DNA of 64,000 nucleotides from Winogradskyella thalassocola. GTDB lineage: Bacteria > Bacteroidota > Bacteroidia > Flavobacteriales > Flavobacteriaceae. Positions 10,153 through 20,918 of this stretch are shown here, one piece after another. The translations under genes and the position numbers were made by a program. The stretch covers positions 310,001 through 374,000 of the forward strand of contig NZ_FNCZ01000001.1 in the NCBI RefSeq assembly GCF_900099995.1. The letters are read 5' to 3'. Position 1 is the first letter of the stretch; each line of letters opens with the position of its first letter. The notes below the pieces were generated by a model. That model was not told the DNA's origin. It was given only the letters and a program-made list of their open reading frames with translations, and did no database searches.

Positions 10153-10872
10153 CTAACGAAACACGTCATTAAGTACTTGTAATGATTTAGGTTTTTTAAA
10201 ACTTCCCAAATGTAATTCAAAATAATACAAGAGCATATTTAAAAACTCTTGCCTTTGTTTTGCCTTAATTGTTATGGTGTTTAGTGCATCAAAACTTGTG
10301 CCTAACAAACGTTTTAGGAGTGTTAAATTTTCACCCGACACAGAGTAAATCCCATGATTAGATGCTTCAAAAATTCCAGATTCTAAATTAAAGAATGCGT
10401 AGTCATTATCTAAGTTTTCTGGTAGAAATCCTAAATAGCGGGTTAGCTTTAACAAAAACAATAAATGAAAGTTTGAAAATTGATCTTCATTATCTAAATA
10501 CTGAAGTGACGCTGTTATAAAATGAAATAAATCTTCGTTCTTCTCTTCTTCCTTTAACACATTAGAAAGAATTTCTGATAGAAATAAAACGATTGCACTT
10601 TTATAGATATTGGTATGAAGACTTTTGTAGATGTAATTAAACTTGGTCTCATTTATAAAATGAAGCGACTGATTAGGCTTATAATTTTCTTCAATTTGAA
10701 GTTGAGATAAAGCTTGAAAATAAACAGTTTTAGAAAGCCCTTTTTTAGATTTTAAAACACCTCTTAGCATATAACTAACCACTCCGCGTTGCTCCGTATA
10801 ACATTTCACAATGAGGTCGTTATCTCTATACTTTAATTTAGAAAGAACGATGCTGTTATTTTTTGAAAGCAT
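10153..10872 (-). CDS. recO: DNA repair protein RecO
   Basis: The 239-residue protein has the family's length and start. The N-terminal OB-fold segment (about 1-80, 'IVLSKLKYRDNDLIVKCYT', then 'RGVLKSKKG') is followed by an all-helical C-terminal part. RecO works with RecF and RecR to load RecA on single-stranded DNA and anneals complementary strands. As often in Bacteroidota, I do not see the zinc-binding cysteines found in some homologs. The start lies 2 bases after the porZ-like stop, so the two are translationally coupled. The porZ-recO neighbourhood is typical of flavobacteria. Confidence 0.93.
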   Translation of the reverse strand: MLSKNNSIVLSKLKYRDNDLIVKCYTEQRGVVSYMLRGVLKSKKGLSKTVYFQALSQLQIEENYKPNQSLHFINETKFNYIYKSLHTNIYKSAIVLFLSEILSNVLKEEEKNEDLFHFITASLQYLDNEDQFSNFHLLFLLKLTRYLGFLPENLDNDYAFFNLESGIFEASNHGIYSVSGENLTLLKRLLGTSFDALNTITIKAKQRQEFLNMLLYYFELHLGSFKKPKSLQVLNDVFR

Positions 10873-10874
10873 GT

Positions 10875-13259
10875 TTACCTAACTATTAATACTTTAAGCA
10901 CTTTGGTTTCAAAAGAATCTAAATCTGAAATTAATATCAAATACACACCAGTTCGCACCACGTTGTTACCAAGGTTTTTACCATTCCAAATAGCAGTTCC
11001 TCCATCTATGGCGAAGTTATAACTGGTATTAGATGATCTTAAATTAACGTTAGACTGTGCTTCTGCAACCAGATTACCTTCAATATCTGTAATCTTAATA
11101 TTCACACGTTCAGTAAGCCCACTAACCTTAATCCCTTTATTTATATCATTAAGATCATTAAAACCAAGAATATTGTATTCTGGTCGTACTGGATTTGGAT
11201 ACACAAAGGCATCCTCTAAGGTAGATCCTGTTTTTGAACCTCCAGCTTTAAAAGACAATAACCCTTTGGTTGTGGCGATATAAACAATACCATTACCTCC
11301 ATCTATTGAGATATCATTAATTCTATTAGATGGTAACGGAGAATTGTCTTTTGTAAAGTGATAAATCGTAGTTTGCCCATCTGGCGAGAAATAAAACACT
11401 CCAGAATCTACTGTGCCAACCCATTTGTTATTCGAGCCATCAACCTTAATATCTGTTATCGTTTCACCTTCTAACAATTCTTTTGCAATCCCATTTTCTA
11501 AAATAATGATAGAACTTAGTGTTGGATTAGCATCTTCATAAAACCCAGAAGTATTATAAAGTACTCTTAGTCCTGTAAACATCCCAACCCAAAGTTGATT
11601 TCTATTATCTATGGCAACGGCATTAACTCTCGGAACTGGCAAACCTTGCTCTTCAGTACTAATATTACGAAGTGGTGTATTACTTATAGTTTCATTAAAA
11701 ACATAAAGTCCGTTTTTATAACCACCAATCCATTTGGTACCATTATTATCAATAGCTATATCAAAATAACCAAACTCATCGCGAATAGCATCTTGGATAA
11801 TACTCGAAAAATCATAGCTTTTCCAATTGCCTGAAATTGGGTCATATGATTTTAAAGGTTCAAATAATAGTGAGCTCAACGACCACAAAAGTCCATTACG
11901 GTCAAATGCAGTAGCAGAAACTCTAAGACTCCTAAAGTTTGGTGACCCTGGCAATACTAAGGATTCTAAACCACTATTGGTTTCATCATATAAAATAGTG
12001 GGTTCATAATCATTTAATTCTAAAAGGCCATCTTGAAATGAACTTACAAATACTTGGTTTTGAATAAATGGATTTACAGCTATTTGCGATAGATTTTTTG
12101 CACCAAAAACACTCTCATAAGGGATACTCTCCCATGCTTCATTTCTATAATAACTTAAACCTCTAGATCGAAGTGGACCAGGAACTAATGCTTCCGTATA
12201 ATCACCAAAACTAGACCAAACGACACCAGATTCTGCATTAAGCCTAAACGTTTCATTAAATAAAGGGCCATTAGGTTTTATCTCAACATACTCGCCAACT
12301 GTAGAAATAGCATTACTTAGTACTCCAAAAGCCTCAGTACCTATATAAATAGAATCATCTAAACTCGTTGCCGAAGTGAAATTAGAATCAAATTCTTCTG
12401 TAGGTTGAAAGCTCTTTACGAGTTGTAAATTTTCATCATACACATAAATCGCAGTTGTAGTTGAGTAAATTAGGTTTGATGCTGACATATCAGCGTCTAA
12501 AGGTAACAATGGTAAAGTAAACAAGGTATTAATTGAAGCTCCATTTATTTCATAAAGCACCTTATTATCTCGTACCGAATACACTCTATTATTAATGGTA
12601 TTCATTGTATAATAATTTCCTATTATAACGGTTTGCCATTGCTGATAATCTATTAAATTAGGATTGCTTAAGTCTGCCTTTTTTATTCCATTATTATCTA
12701 AGCAGGCCACGTAAATTTCATTATTTAAAATGGATACTTGTTTAACCGTAACCTGAGATCCACCGGTCCCAATAAAATACGTATCACCAAATTCCAAGCG
12801 CTCTAGATCATATACCGAAATTCCATAATCTGTTGAAATATAAATTTGTCCTTCATGTTCAAAGAAATGATTGATTCGTTTGTTAACCGGAGTAATGTTA
12901 ACCTTATCTAAAATATCGACTACGGATAATACCGAATTTTCTGTTTCAGAATAAACTTCAATCAAACCGGTTTCATAACCTATTAGTACGTATTGATACA
13001 ACTCACTGTAGTAAATGGTGGTAATTTGCTCACCCGAAAGTCCTTCTACCGACGTAATTGTGGTTAGTTCATTGGTTTGTGTATCATATCTAAAAACAGC
13101 ATTTTGAGCTGCTGCATAAATTTTATGCTCACCACTCACCACATCTATGATATCATTATAAGAATAATGGCCTTGCCATAACGTTGAGAAATCTTGACTA
13201 TAGCAAGAAGCCGTAAGCCCAAATACTAGAATAAAGATTTTAAAAACAGTACTATACAT
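10875..13259 (-). CDS. porZ: Type IX secretion system component PorZ-like, double beta-propeller
   Basis: The 794-residue protein has a signal peptide (1-22). The N-terminal PorZ-type segment begins 'LWQGHYSYNDIIDVVSG', and repeated blades of the two-component-regulator propeller type run through residues ~30-690 (for example 'DIAIDNNGTKWIGGYKNGL' and 'WVGTVDSGVFYF'). A C-terminal Ig-like sorting domain starts near 'VYPNPVRPEYN'. In Porphyromonas, PorZ is a surface-exposed part of the attachment complex that helps join A-LPS to cargo, and it carries the same two propellers plus C-terminal domain. Length and order match. Its presence fits the type IX cargo at the start of this window. A general propeller sensor is the alternative, but it would normally carry a histidine kinase or a helix-turn-helix domain, which is absent. 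Confidence 0.85.
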   Translation of the reverse strand: MYSTVFKIFILVFGLTASCYSQDFSTLWQGHYSYNDIIDVVSGEHKIYAAAQNAVFRYDTQTNELTTITSVEGLSGEQITTIYYSELYQYVLIGYETGLIEVYSETENSVLSVVDILDKVNITPVNKRINHFFEHEGQIYISTDYGISVYDLERLEFGDTYFIGTGGSQVTVKQVSILNNEIYVACLDNNGIKKADLSNPNLIDYQQWQTVIIGNYYTMNTINNRVYSVRDNKVLYEINGASINTLFTLPLLPLDADMSASNLIYSTTTAIYVYDENLQLVKSFQPTEEFDSNFTSATSLDDSIYIGTEAFGVLSNAISTVGEYVEIKPNGPLFNETFRLNAESGVVWSSFGDYTEALVPGPLRSRGLSYYRNEAWESIPYESVFGAKNLSQIAVNPFIQNQVFVSSFQDGLLELNDYEPTILYDETNSGLESLVLPGSPNFRSLRVSATAFDRNGLLWSLSSLLFEPLKSYDPISGNWKSYDFSSIIQDAIRDEFGYFDIAIDNNGTKWIGGYKNGLYVFNETISNTPLRNISTEEQGLPVPRVNAVAIDNRNQLWVGMFTGLRVLYNTSGFYEDANPTLSSIIILENGIAKELLEGETITDIKVDGSNNKWVGTVDSGVFYFSPDGQTTIYHFTKDNSPLPSNRINDISIDGGNGIVYIATTKGLLSFKAGGSKTGSTLEDAFVYPNPVRPEYNILGFNDLNDINKGIKVSGLTERVNIKITDIEGNLVAEAQSNVNLRSSNTSYNFAIDGGTAIWNGKNLGNNVVRTGVYLILISDLDSFETKVLKVLIVR

Positions 13260-13330
13260 TAATTAATAAAGGTTTGCTCAAAGATATTTAATACTAACGA
13301 TAATTATGCGCTTATCATATATAATGTCAT

Positions 13331-13371
13331 AAAAAAAGCTTCTGTAAAAAACAGAAGCTTAAAATATTTTT
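13331..13371. terminator. Bidirectional terminator downstream of gdhA
   Basis: Perfect 10-bp inverted repeat (13336-13345 and 13351-13360) with a 5-nt loop. It has an A run before it and a T run after it, so it can end transcription on either strand. It lies just past the gdhA stop. Confidence 0.85.
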
Positions 13372-13384
13372 TTTTTTAAATGGC

Positions 13385-14734
<1,350 letters not shown>

Positions 14735-15044
14735 TTATTTATTATCGAAATTAAATAATTCAATGACCATTTCTAAATAATAATCTATTTTTGTCAAAAT
14801 AACGGGATATTTTATTTTAAACATGTAATTGTAAGAATATTTTGATATATTGTGGCTTCCTTATTACTTTAATAATTAAGCATATATCAATTTTGTAAAT
14901 GTGATATTATAGCTATTCTTGTTCAATACGAAAAGGGATTAAATTTTATGAAAAAAATAAAAACATGCATTTCGTCGGTTTTATTTGGTAGTTTATCGAG
15001 TTTTTATATATTTGCTAGGTAAAAGCATCAATTTTAAAAATTAC

Positions 15045-15830
15045 ATGACACTAAAAATAAAAAAAATATCTATTGCATTTGTATTGCTTTTATCAATGCA
15101 ATTGAGTTTCTCGCAAGCCTTTTCTCACGAGGTTGGAATTATTGCTGGTCCTATAGCTTATCAATCTGACTTTGGTGAGCGTTACGATTTTGAAACAAAC
15201 TCTGGTAATGTAGGGTTTGGAATCGGTCTTGTTTACTATATGAACTTTGACTACCTTACTAGCTACTATTCTTATTCGAGAAATAACTTTTTCACAAACC
15301 ACTTTAAAGTGCGAGCTGAAATTTCTTGGAACAAAACAGGACTAAACCATTTTGGCCAATGGGTAGATGAAAATAAAACGAGTACTTCTGCAGATAAATT
15401 AAGAGCACATTCTGGGGAATCTCAAAACTTTGATATAGGAGCACAACTAGAATACTATCCTTTAACAACAAGAGCATTGTCTCGAGGAGGTGATAAATTT
15501 GCTCCATTTGTAGGATTAGGTGTGCACTACGTATTTTTTAATCCAACTGTAACGACTACGTACGGGGATGAAAACATTAATGACCCTAATAATTTCCATC
15601 CAAGTTGGGAGCCAGGTTCTGTAGATGCCCAAAATGGAACAACCTGGTCGGTAGTAGGTAGTTTAGGAGTAAGATATAACCTCAGCCCAATTGCAAATTT
15701 AATGCTAGACTTAAGAGTTCAAAGCTTCTTTGATGATAAGACAGATGGGTTAGACCATCAATTAAAATCTAACAAAACAAATGACTGGCTAGTTTGGTTA
15801 AATGTGGGGTACATTTTCATGTTCGATTAA
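15045..15830 (+). CDS. Outer-membrane beta-barrel protein, flavobacterial THC0290_0291-like family
   Basis: The chosen ATG at 15045 gives 261 residues and a clean signal peptide (about 1-23, 'SMQLSFSQ'). An in-frame start 60 bases earlier would place polar residues before it. Mature sequence 'HEVGIIAGPIAYQSDFGER' followed by 'GNVGFGIGLVYYMNF' is the conserved opening of a flavobacterial family of small outer-membrane proteins. The rest alternates aromatic beta strands and ends in '…NVGYIFMFD', as expected for an 8- to 12-strand barrel. Function is not known. Members are often next to gdhA, which is divergent here, but no functional tie has been shown. Confidence 0.8.
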   Translation: MTLKIKKISIAFVLLLSMQLSFSQAFSHEVGIIAGPIAYQSDFGERYDFETNSGNVGFGIGLVYYMNFDYLTSYYSYSRNNFFTNHFKVRAEISWNKTGLNHFGQWVDENKTSTSADKLRAHSGESQNFDIGAQLEYYPLTTRALSRGGDKFAPFVGLGVHYVFFNPTVTTTYGDENINDPNNFHPSWEPGSVDAQNGTTWSVVGSLGVRYNLSPIANLMLDLRVQSFFDDKTDGLDHQLKSNKTNDWLVWLNVGYIFMFD

Positions 15831-15850
15831 AACATTAAAATAATATTTAT

Positions 15851-15884
15851 AAAAAAGACCAAATCTTCTGATTTGGTCTTTTTT
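15851..15884. terminator. Strong bidirectional terminator
   Basis: Perfect 14-bp inverted repeat (15851-15864 and 15871-15884), A-rich on the left and T-rich on the right, with a 6-nt loop. It separates the convergent genes ending at 15830 and 15899 and can serve both. Confidence 0.92.
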
Positions 15885-15898
15885 ATGTTTACGAGATC

Positions 15899-17038
15899 TT
15901 ATTCAATGGCCTGTTTTAAATCGGCAATTAAATCTGCTTCATCTTCAATACCAACACTCAATCTAATTAGCGAGTCCACAACACCTATTTTTTCACGTTC
16001 TTCTTTTGGAATACTCGCATGCGTCATACTTGCCGGATGACCAGCCAACGACTCCACACCACCAAGTGATTCTGCTAATGTAAACACTTTTAGATTTTCA
16101 ACTATCTTAATAGCCTCATCAAAATTATTACCTCTAGTTGTAAACGAAACCATACCTCCAAAACCACTCATCTGAGATGTTGCAATCGCATGATTTGGAT
16201 GACTTTTAAAACCTGGCCAATACACATTTTCAATTTTAGGGTGCTGCGCTAAATATGTTGCAACAGCCATTCCATTTTCACAATGACGTTGCATACGTAC
16301 ATGCAGCGTTTTTAGCCCTCTTAAAGCTAAAAATGCATCTTGCGGACCGCAAATGGCACCACTAGCGTTTTGAATAAAATACAAACGCTCAGCCAAATCT
16401 CTATTCTTCACAATTAACGCTCCCATCACCAAATCACTATGTCCACCAAGATATTTTGTAGCTGAGTGCATTACAATATCTGCCCCCAAATCTAATGGTC
16501 GCTGCAAGTACGGAGTCGCAAAGGTGTTATCTACCGCAAACAACACATTATGTTTGTTGGCAATCGTGGCAGTCTTTACAATATCAATAATATTTAACAT
16601 TGGATTGGTTGGTGTTTCAACCCAGATCAGTTTGGTTTTTTCATTAATATAATCTTCAATACTAACTGCATTTTGCATACCTATAAAATGAAACTTTATT
16701 CCAAAGTTTTCATATATCTTAGTGAATAAACGATACGTTCCACCGTATAAATCGTTAGTAGAAATGACCTCATCCCCTTGCTTCAACAATTTTAAGACAG
16801 CATCAATAGCCGCTAATCCTGAACTAAAAGCCAAACCATGTGTTCCATTTTCGATACTTGCAAAAGAATTTTCTAAAGCATGACGTGTTGGATTTGCTGA
16901 GCGTGCATACTCATAGCCTTTATGTCCACCAGGTGTTGATTGTGCAAAAGTAGAGGTTTGATAAATTGGAGGTATTACAGATGCATAAGCAGTATCTGGC
17001 TTTTGACCACCATGTATTGTTTTTGTGTTAAATTTCAT
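15899..17038 (-). CDS. PLP-dependent transsulfuration enzyme, cystathionine gamma-synthase/lyase type
   Basis: Cys/Met-metabolism PLP enzyme of 379 residues from the ATG at 17038; an ATG two codons earlier gives 381. It opens with '[11 protein letters not shown]', then '[11 protein letters not shown]' (phosphate-binding Tyr and Arg of the neighbouring subunit). '[11 protein letters not shown]' and the PLP lysine in '[12 protein letters not shown]' (near 197) follow. The SLGGVESL and 'HASIPKEER' segments near the C terminus are typical of cystathionine gamma-synthase and gamma-lyase. These use cystathionine, O-acylhomoserine and cysteine and cannot be told apart reliably here. Role: methionine/cysteine interconversion in the cytoplasm. 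Single gene, converging on the terminator at 15851. Confidence 0.92.
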   Translation of the reverse strand: MKFNTKTIHGGQKPDTAYASVIPPIYQTSTFAQSTPGGHKGYEYARSANPTRHALENSFASIENGTHGLAFSSGLAAIDAVLKLLKQGDEVISTNDLYGGTYRLFTKIYENFGIKFHFIGMQNAVSIEDYINEKTKLIWVETPTNPMLNIIDIVKTATIANKHNVLFAVDNTFATPYLQRPLDLGADIVMHSATKYLGGHSDLVMGALIVKNRDLAERLYFIQNASGAICGPQDAFLALRGLKTLHVRMQRHCENGMAVATYLAQHPKIENVYWPGFKSHPNHAIATSQMSGFGGMVSFTTRGNNFDEAIKIVENLKVFTLAESLGGVESLAGHPASMTHASIPKEEREKIGVVDSLIRLSVGIEDEADLIADLKQAIE

Positions 17039-17175
17039 AATCATCAGGTTAGACGTAAGCCACTAAAATATTAACAGAATTATCGTTTTTGTAGCATAAC
17101 AAATTTAACGGATAATTCGTTCTATTCAAATCTATACAATACCTTTATTGTTTATTAAACTTAACTCTAAATACT

Positions 17176-17895
17176 GTGAAACACATAATTCCATTTTTAA
17201 TATTTGTGATCTTTTTAAATTCATGCAGTTCTGAATTTAAACCTGCTACATTTGATACTATTACAGTTGAAGAACCCTTTGAAGCCGAAATTTCTGCGGT
17301 TTATAGCAAGGCAACCGGAAATAGTGAGCTCAGTAATAGTATAAATTCAAATGTAGAAAATGCAATTATTGCAACCCTAAACACATCTGAAAGCAAAATC
17401 AATCTAACAGATGTTTTAAAAGCGTTTAATGAAGAATATCTAAGTTTTAGAAAGGATTATGCTGAAATAGACGAACCTGCTTGGGAGCTTCATATTGAAA
17501 CAGAGCTCGTTTACCAATCTGACGCTATTATTACGATAGCTATTAGCACATATGAGTTTAAAGGCGGTGCTCATGGAAACGATAAAATAAAATTATTAAA
17601 TCTTGACGCCAAGAGTGGAAAAACAATACAAATCAATGACTTTATCAACGATATTGATGGCTTTACTGCATTAGCGAAGGCTCAATTTATTAAATCTTTA
17701 GAAAAAAATAAGGACCAATTAACTATTGAAAATTTCTTCTTTGGTGAACCTTTTCAATTACCTGAAAATATAGGTTTTAGCGAAGAAGGTTTGGTTTTAA
17801 TTTATAATGTTTATGAGGTAGCTTCATACGATCTAGGCTATACCGAATTTATGATTCCCTTTGATGACGTAGAGTCTTATTTAAAGATGAACTAA
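17176..17895 (+). CDS. RsiV-like (DUF4163/DUF3298) lipoprotein
   Basis: The 239-residue protein starts at GTG (17176); no ATG gives the signal peptide. The lipobox is 'FLNSCSS' with the acylated Cys at 17. The middle matches the DUF4163-type half ('EFLSFRKDYAE' region, then 'ELHIETELVYQSDAIITIAIS'). The 'FKGGAHGN' motif leads into a DUF3298/RsiV half with 'INDFINDIDGFTALAK' and 'FSEEGLVLIYNVYEVASY'. In Bacillus the RsiV ectodomain binds lysozyme. In Bacteroidota such lipoproteins are common and unstudied, and here there is no anti-sigma part or sigma factor next door. Its stop codon overlaps the stop of the convergent antiporter gene by four bases. Confidence 0.8.
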   Translation: MKHIIPFLIFVIFLNSCSSEFKPATFDTITVEEPFEAEISAVYSKATGNSELSNSINSNVENAIIATLNTSESKINLTDVLKAFNEEYLSFRKDYAEIDEPAWELHIETELVYQSDAIITIAISTYEFKGGAHGNDKIKLLNLDAKSGKTIQINDFINDIDGFTALAKAQFIKSLEKNKDQLTIENFFFGEPFQLPENIGFSEEGLVLIYNVYEVASYDLGYTEFMIPFDDVESYLKMN

Positions 17896-19139
17896 ACTGC
17901 TTTTTTTGTCAATCGCTTTATTATTGGGCCAACCGTTAATCCCTGTCCAACAATAGAAACTACAACGACAACGTAGGTTATTACTAAGAATAATTCTCGA
18001 TACATATCTTCTGTTAAACTCAATGCTAAAGCAATAGATATACCACCTCGTAAGCCGCCCCAAGTCATTATTAAATTTGTTTTTGGCACAAAATCTAATC
18101 GCTTTTCAAAGAATTTAATGGGCAACCAAAGCGAAATATAACGGCAAATTAATATTAAAGGAATCGCTAAAAGACCAGCATAAATGTATTTCCCATCCAA
18201 TGTTAATACTAACATTTCCATACCAATCATTACAAACAAAATAGTGTTTAATAAGACATCTACAAGCTCCCAAAATTTGTCGACATAAAGTTCTGTAGTT
18301 TCAGACATAGCGGAATTTCTAACCGTGTCATTTCCAACAATAAGTCCTGCTGTGACCATGGCCAAAGGAGCCGACAAATGAAATTTATGAGCTAGCATTG
18401 TGCCTCCCATAACGGTCGCAAGGGTTAATATCACTTCAATTTCGTAACTATCAATCGATCGCATTAAACGGTATGTAATCCACCCTAAGAAAAGTCCCAA
18501 AACAATACCACCAATAACTTCTTGTCCAAATAAGGTGGCGATATCAGCCAACTCAATAGCAGCATTAGGTTTCGCTGCAATTGCAAAAATGGTTAAGAAG
18601 ACTACAACTCCTACTCCATCATTAAATAATGATTCTCCTACAATTTTAGTTTCTAGTTTTTTTGGTGCACCTGCTTTTTTCAAAATACCTAAAACAGCAA
18701 TAGGATCCGTTGGAGAAATTAAAGCACCAAACAATAAACAGTAGATAAAATCTACATTTAAATCCATTAACTTTAGGACGTAAAACATCGCAATACCAAC
18801 TAAAAATGTTGACACCAAAACACCTACAGTAGCAAAAGCCATTATTGGCCAGCGCTGCACTTTAAGCTGATTAAAATTGGTATGTAAAGCACCTGCAAAC
18901 AACAGGAAACTCAGCATAATATCTAAGAGAACCGTTTCAAAATCTATCAATGCTATAAACTCTCGTTCTTGTATCAATAAGGTATCATCAAATTGAGCAA
19001 CACCAACCAAAACCACGGTGAACACTATGGTAATTACCATTAAACCAATAGTAATTGGCAACTTTAAAAACTTCTCATTTATATAACCAAAGCCTGCAGA
19101 AAGAACGATTAAAATAGTAGCAATTGAATAGTAATCCAT
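17892..19139 (-). CDS. CPA1-family sodium/proton antiporter
   Basis: The 415-residue inner-membrane protein has about 12 hydrophobic segments. The core motifs of CPA1 antiporters are present: 'FGALISPTDPIAVLGILK' (about 140-157) and 'GESLFNDGVGVVVF' (about 168-181), the latter carrying the N-D pair used in ion exchange. 'TWGGLRGGISIALAL' lies near residue 355. It exports Na+ or K+ in exchange for protons and would support salt and pH balance. No C-terminal cNMP or TrkA domain is present. The gene follows the DinB-like gene by 2 bases, so the two form an operon with the small gene first. Confidence 0.92.
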   Translation of the reverse strand: MDYYSIATILIVLSAGFGYINEKFLKLPITIGLMVITIVFTVVLVGVAQFDDTLLIQEREFIALIDFETVLLDIMLSFLLFAGALHTNFNQLKVQRWPIMAFATVGVLVSTFLVGIAMFYVLKLMDLNVDFIYCLLFGALISPTDPIAVLGILKKAGAPKKLETKIVGESLFNDGVGVVVFLTIFAIAAKPNAAIELADIATLFGQEVIGGIVLGLFLGWITYRLMRSIDSYEIEVILTLATVMGGTMLAHKFHLSAPLAMVTAGLIVGNDTVRNSAMSETTELYVDKFWELVDVLLNTILFVMIGMEMLVLTLDGKYIYAGLLAIPLILICRYISLWLPIKFFEKRLDFVPKTNLIMTWGGLRGGISIALALSLTEDMYRELFLVITYVVVVVSIVGQGLTVGPIIKRLTKKAV

Positions 19140-19141
19140 AG

Positions 19142-19597
19142 TTATAGTGATTTTCGGAGTGCTAAAATATACCCTAAATGAATACCTTCATGAAAATTAT
19201 TGAAATCAATGGCTTCTTCAACATTACTCAGCGTACTTTTTGTAGTCACGGTATATTGATTATAGGTCTGAAAAACTTTATCATCGTAATCTTCCTTCGT
19301 CTTTTCTATTGTAGAAAACAATAAGCCTTTTATGGTATCTACTTCAGACTGCGATAAATCGCGTTCCGTTTTAGTTCCTTTTTTAAAACCTTCTACCATC
19401 TCATCAGAAACAACCATTGGCAATCCTGATAATTTATATACCAATAATTGTTGCGTAACCACTGTATGCGCAATATTCCAAATGATATTATTATTAAACC
19501 CTCTTGGCACTTTATTTAACTCCTCTAAAGTGTGATTTTCAATAAAACTTTTTAATAATTTCCTATTCTTAAGCGCGACGTCGAAAGCAAAATCCAT
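19142..19597 (-). CDS. DinB-family four-helix protein
   Basis: The 151-residue protein is a four-helix bundle of the DinB/YfiT superfamily. It has the metal-ligand pattern of an early His in 'NIIWNIAHTVVTQQ' (about 40-53) and late His residues in 'NNFHEGIHLGYILALRK' (about 132-148). Superfamily members bind a divalent metal and include bacillithiol- and mycothiol-dependent transferases, but most are uncharacterised. It is first in a two-gene operon with the CPA1 antiporter. Nothing in the sequence explains that pairing. Confidence 0.85.
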   Translation of the reverse strand: MDFAFDVALKNRKLLKSFIENHTLEELNKVPRGFNNNIIWNIAHTVVTQQLLVYKLSGLPMVVSDEMVEGFKKGTKTERDLSQSEVDTIKGLLFSTIEKTKEDYDDKVFQTYNQYTVTTKSTLSNVEEAIDFNNFHEGIHLGYILALRKSL

Positions 19598-19677
19598 AAA
19601 ATCATATTTTTTTTAAAAGTAATAAAATTCATTAGAAATACGGTTTCTTTGCATATTGAAATTAAACCGTTTTGATT

Positions 19678-20031
19678 ATGAACAAAATATATTATTTAAG
19701 TAGCTGTAATACTTGTACTCGTATCATTAATGAGCTTAATCTTCCTGAAGGCTTTCAACTTCAAGATATAAAGACAGAACCTATTACTGAGGAACAGATC
19801 TCACAAATGCGAGCACTAACGGATAGTTACGAGAGTCTGTTTAGTAAGCGTGCTAGACTTTATAATGAATTGGGTTTAAAAGAGAAATCACTAACTGAAG
19901 ATGATTACAAAAACTATATTTTAGAACATTATACGTTTTTAAAACGTCCGGTAATTTTATATAACGATTCTATTTTTATTGGCAATTCTAAGAAAACAGT
20001 CGAAGCCGCCAAACTCGCGATACATGAATAG
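19678..20031 (+). CDS. ArsC/Spx-like thioredoxin-fold protein
   Basis: This 117-residue protein starts at ATG 19678; a TTG two codons earlier is possible. It has the ArsC-family fold: beta strand 'KIYYLSSCNTCTRIINEL' with the CxxC pair (Cys 9 and Cys 12), then the family's conserved basic residue in 'LFSKRARLYNEL' and the cis-Pro segment 'LKRPVILYNDSIFIG' (about 91-105). Such proteins are called arsenate reductases, but most members outside ars operons, including Spx-like ones, have other redox roles. No arsR or acr3 gene is near. The stop overlaps the next start by 8 bases (ATGAATAG), so it is co-translated with the EamA transporter. Confidence 0.85.
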   Translation: MNKIYYLSSCNTCTRIINELNLPEGFQLQDIKTEPITEEQISQMRALTDSYESLFSKRARLYNELGLKEKSLTEDDYKNYILEHYTFLKRPVILYNDSIFIGNSKKTVEAAKLAIHE

Positions 20032-20917
20032 TAGAAAATTTGCCATTTTCGCACTGATCATGGTGCAAGTATTATATGGTCTCAATTTCACTATTGCAAA
20101 AACGGTAATGAATGAAAATTTCATTAAACCCTTTGGATTTGTTCTAATAAGAGTTGCCGGTGCTACGGTTTTGTTTTGGATTATGAGTCTCTTTTTACCA
20201 AAGCAAAAAATTGACAAAAAAGACTATCTAAAACTCTTTGTAGCTGCCATTTTTGGAGTCATGATTAATATGCTTTTCTTTTTTAAAGGCTTAGAATACA
20301 CCTCTCCAATCCATGCTTCTGCCATTACAATTACAGTACCTATTATCATTTTAATTTTGTCTGCTATAATTTTAAAAGAAAACGTTTCTAAGTTAAAAAT
20401 AGTTGGAGTTACTTTGGGCTTAATAGGCGCTTTAGTTTTAACTATTTATGGTAAATCTGCTAGAGCGGGAGATAATGTACCTTTAGGTAATTTACTCGTG
20501 TTTTTAAATGCTATTTCGTATAGTATCTATGTGATAATGATTAAAAAACTGACCTCTAAATACCATCCATTTACATTTATTAAATGGTTGTTTTTGTTTG
20601 GTCTCATTATGTTAATTCCGTTCGGTTATAATGACTTAAAAGCCGTAGAGTGGCACACGTTTACACCTAATGCCATTTGGTCTGTTGTATTTGTTGTTGT
20701 CGGGGCGACTTTCGGAACATATTTATTTAACCCATTAGCATTAAACAAACTAAAAGCATCTACTGTAGGCATATTTATTTATCTTCAACCTGTAATTGCT
20801 GGGCTTTTTGCTATTTCAATTGGTGCAGATTTTATAGACCCCATAAAGATCGGAGCTATGTTACTCATATTTTTAGGAGTATTTCTTGTATCTAAAAAAC
20901 CTAAAAACGCAATTTAA
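20024..20917 (+). CDS. EamA/DMT-family inner-membrane transporter
   Basis: Starting at ATG 20024 gives 297 residues and ten hydrophobic segments in two repeats of five, the EamA (drug/metabolite transporter) architecture. Segment edges include 'ALIMVQVLYGLNFTIAK' at the start and 'IFLGVFLVSKKPK' at the end. The family exports amino acids, nucleosides or other metabolites; the substrate is unknown here. An in-frame start 45 bases upstream lies wholly inside the ArsC-like gene and would add a hydrophilic leader, so the ATG that overlaps the ArsC stop is preferred. Confidence 0.9.
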   Translation: MNSRKFAIFALIMVQVLYGLNFTIAKTVMNENFIKPFGFVLIRVAGATVLFWIMSLFLPKQKIDKKDYLKLFVAAIFGVMINMLFFFKGLEYTSPIHASAITITVPIIILILSAIILKENVSKLKIVGVTLGLIGALVLTIYGKSARAGDNVPLGNLLVFLNAISYSIYVIMIKKLTSKYHPFTFIKWLFLFGLIMLIPFGYNDLKAVEWHTFTPNAIWSVVFVVVGATFGTYLFNPLALNKLKASTVGIFIYLQPVIAGLFAISIGADFIDPIKIGAMLLIFLGVFLVSKKPKNAI

Positions 20918-20918
20918 T

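Noticed and set aside
11595..12009. Two plus-strand frames inside the porZ-like gene
   Set aside because: Antisense shadows of a strong propeller protein; composition not protein-like.
14948..15022. 24-codon frame with a signal-like peptide before the outer-membrane protein gene
   Set aside because: Too short to support, with no conserved motif. It may be a leader or chance; noted only.
17888..17896. Overlapping stop codons of convergent genes as a special signal
   Set aside because: The 4-base overlap (CTAA read as TAA and TAG) is neat but common in compact genomes.
17881..18063. 60-codon minus-strand frame at the end of the antiporter gene
   Set aside because: Lies inside the antiporter gene in another frame on the same strand.
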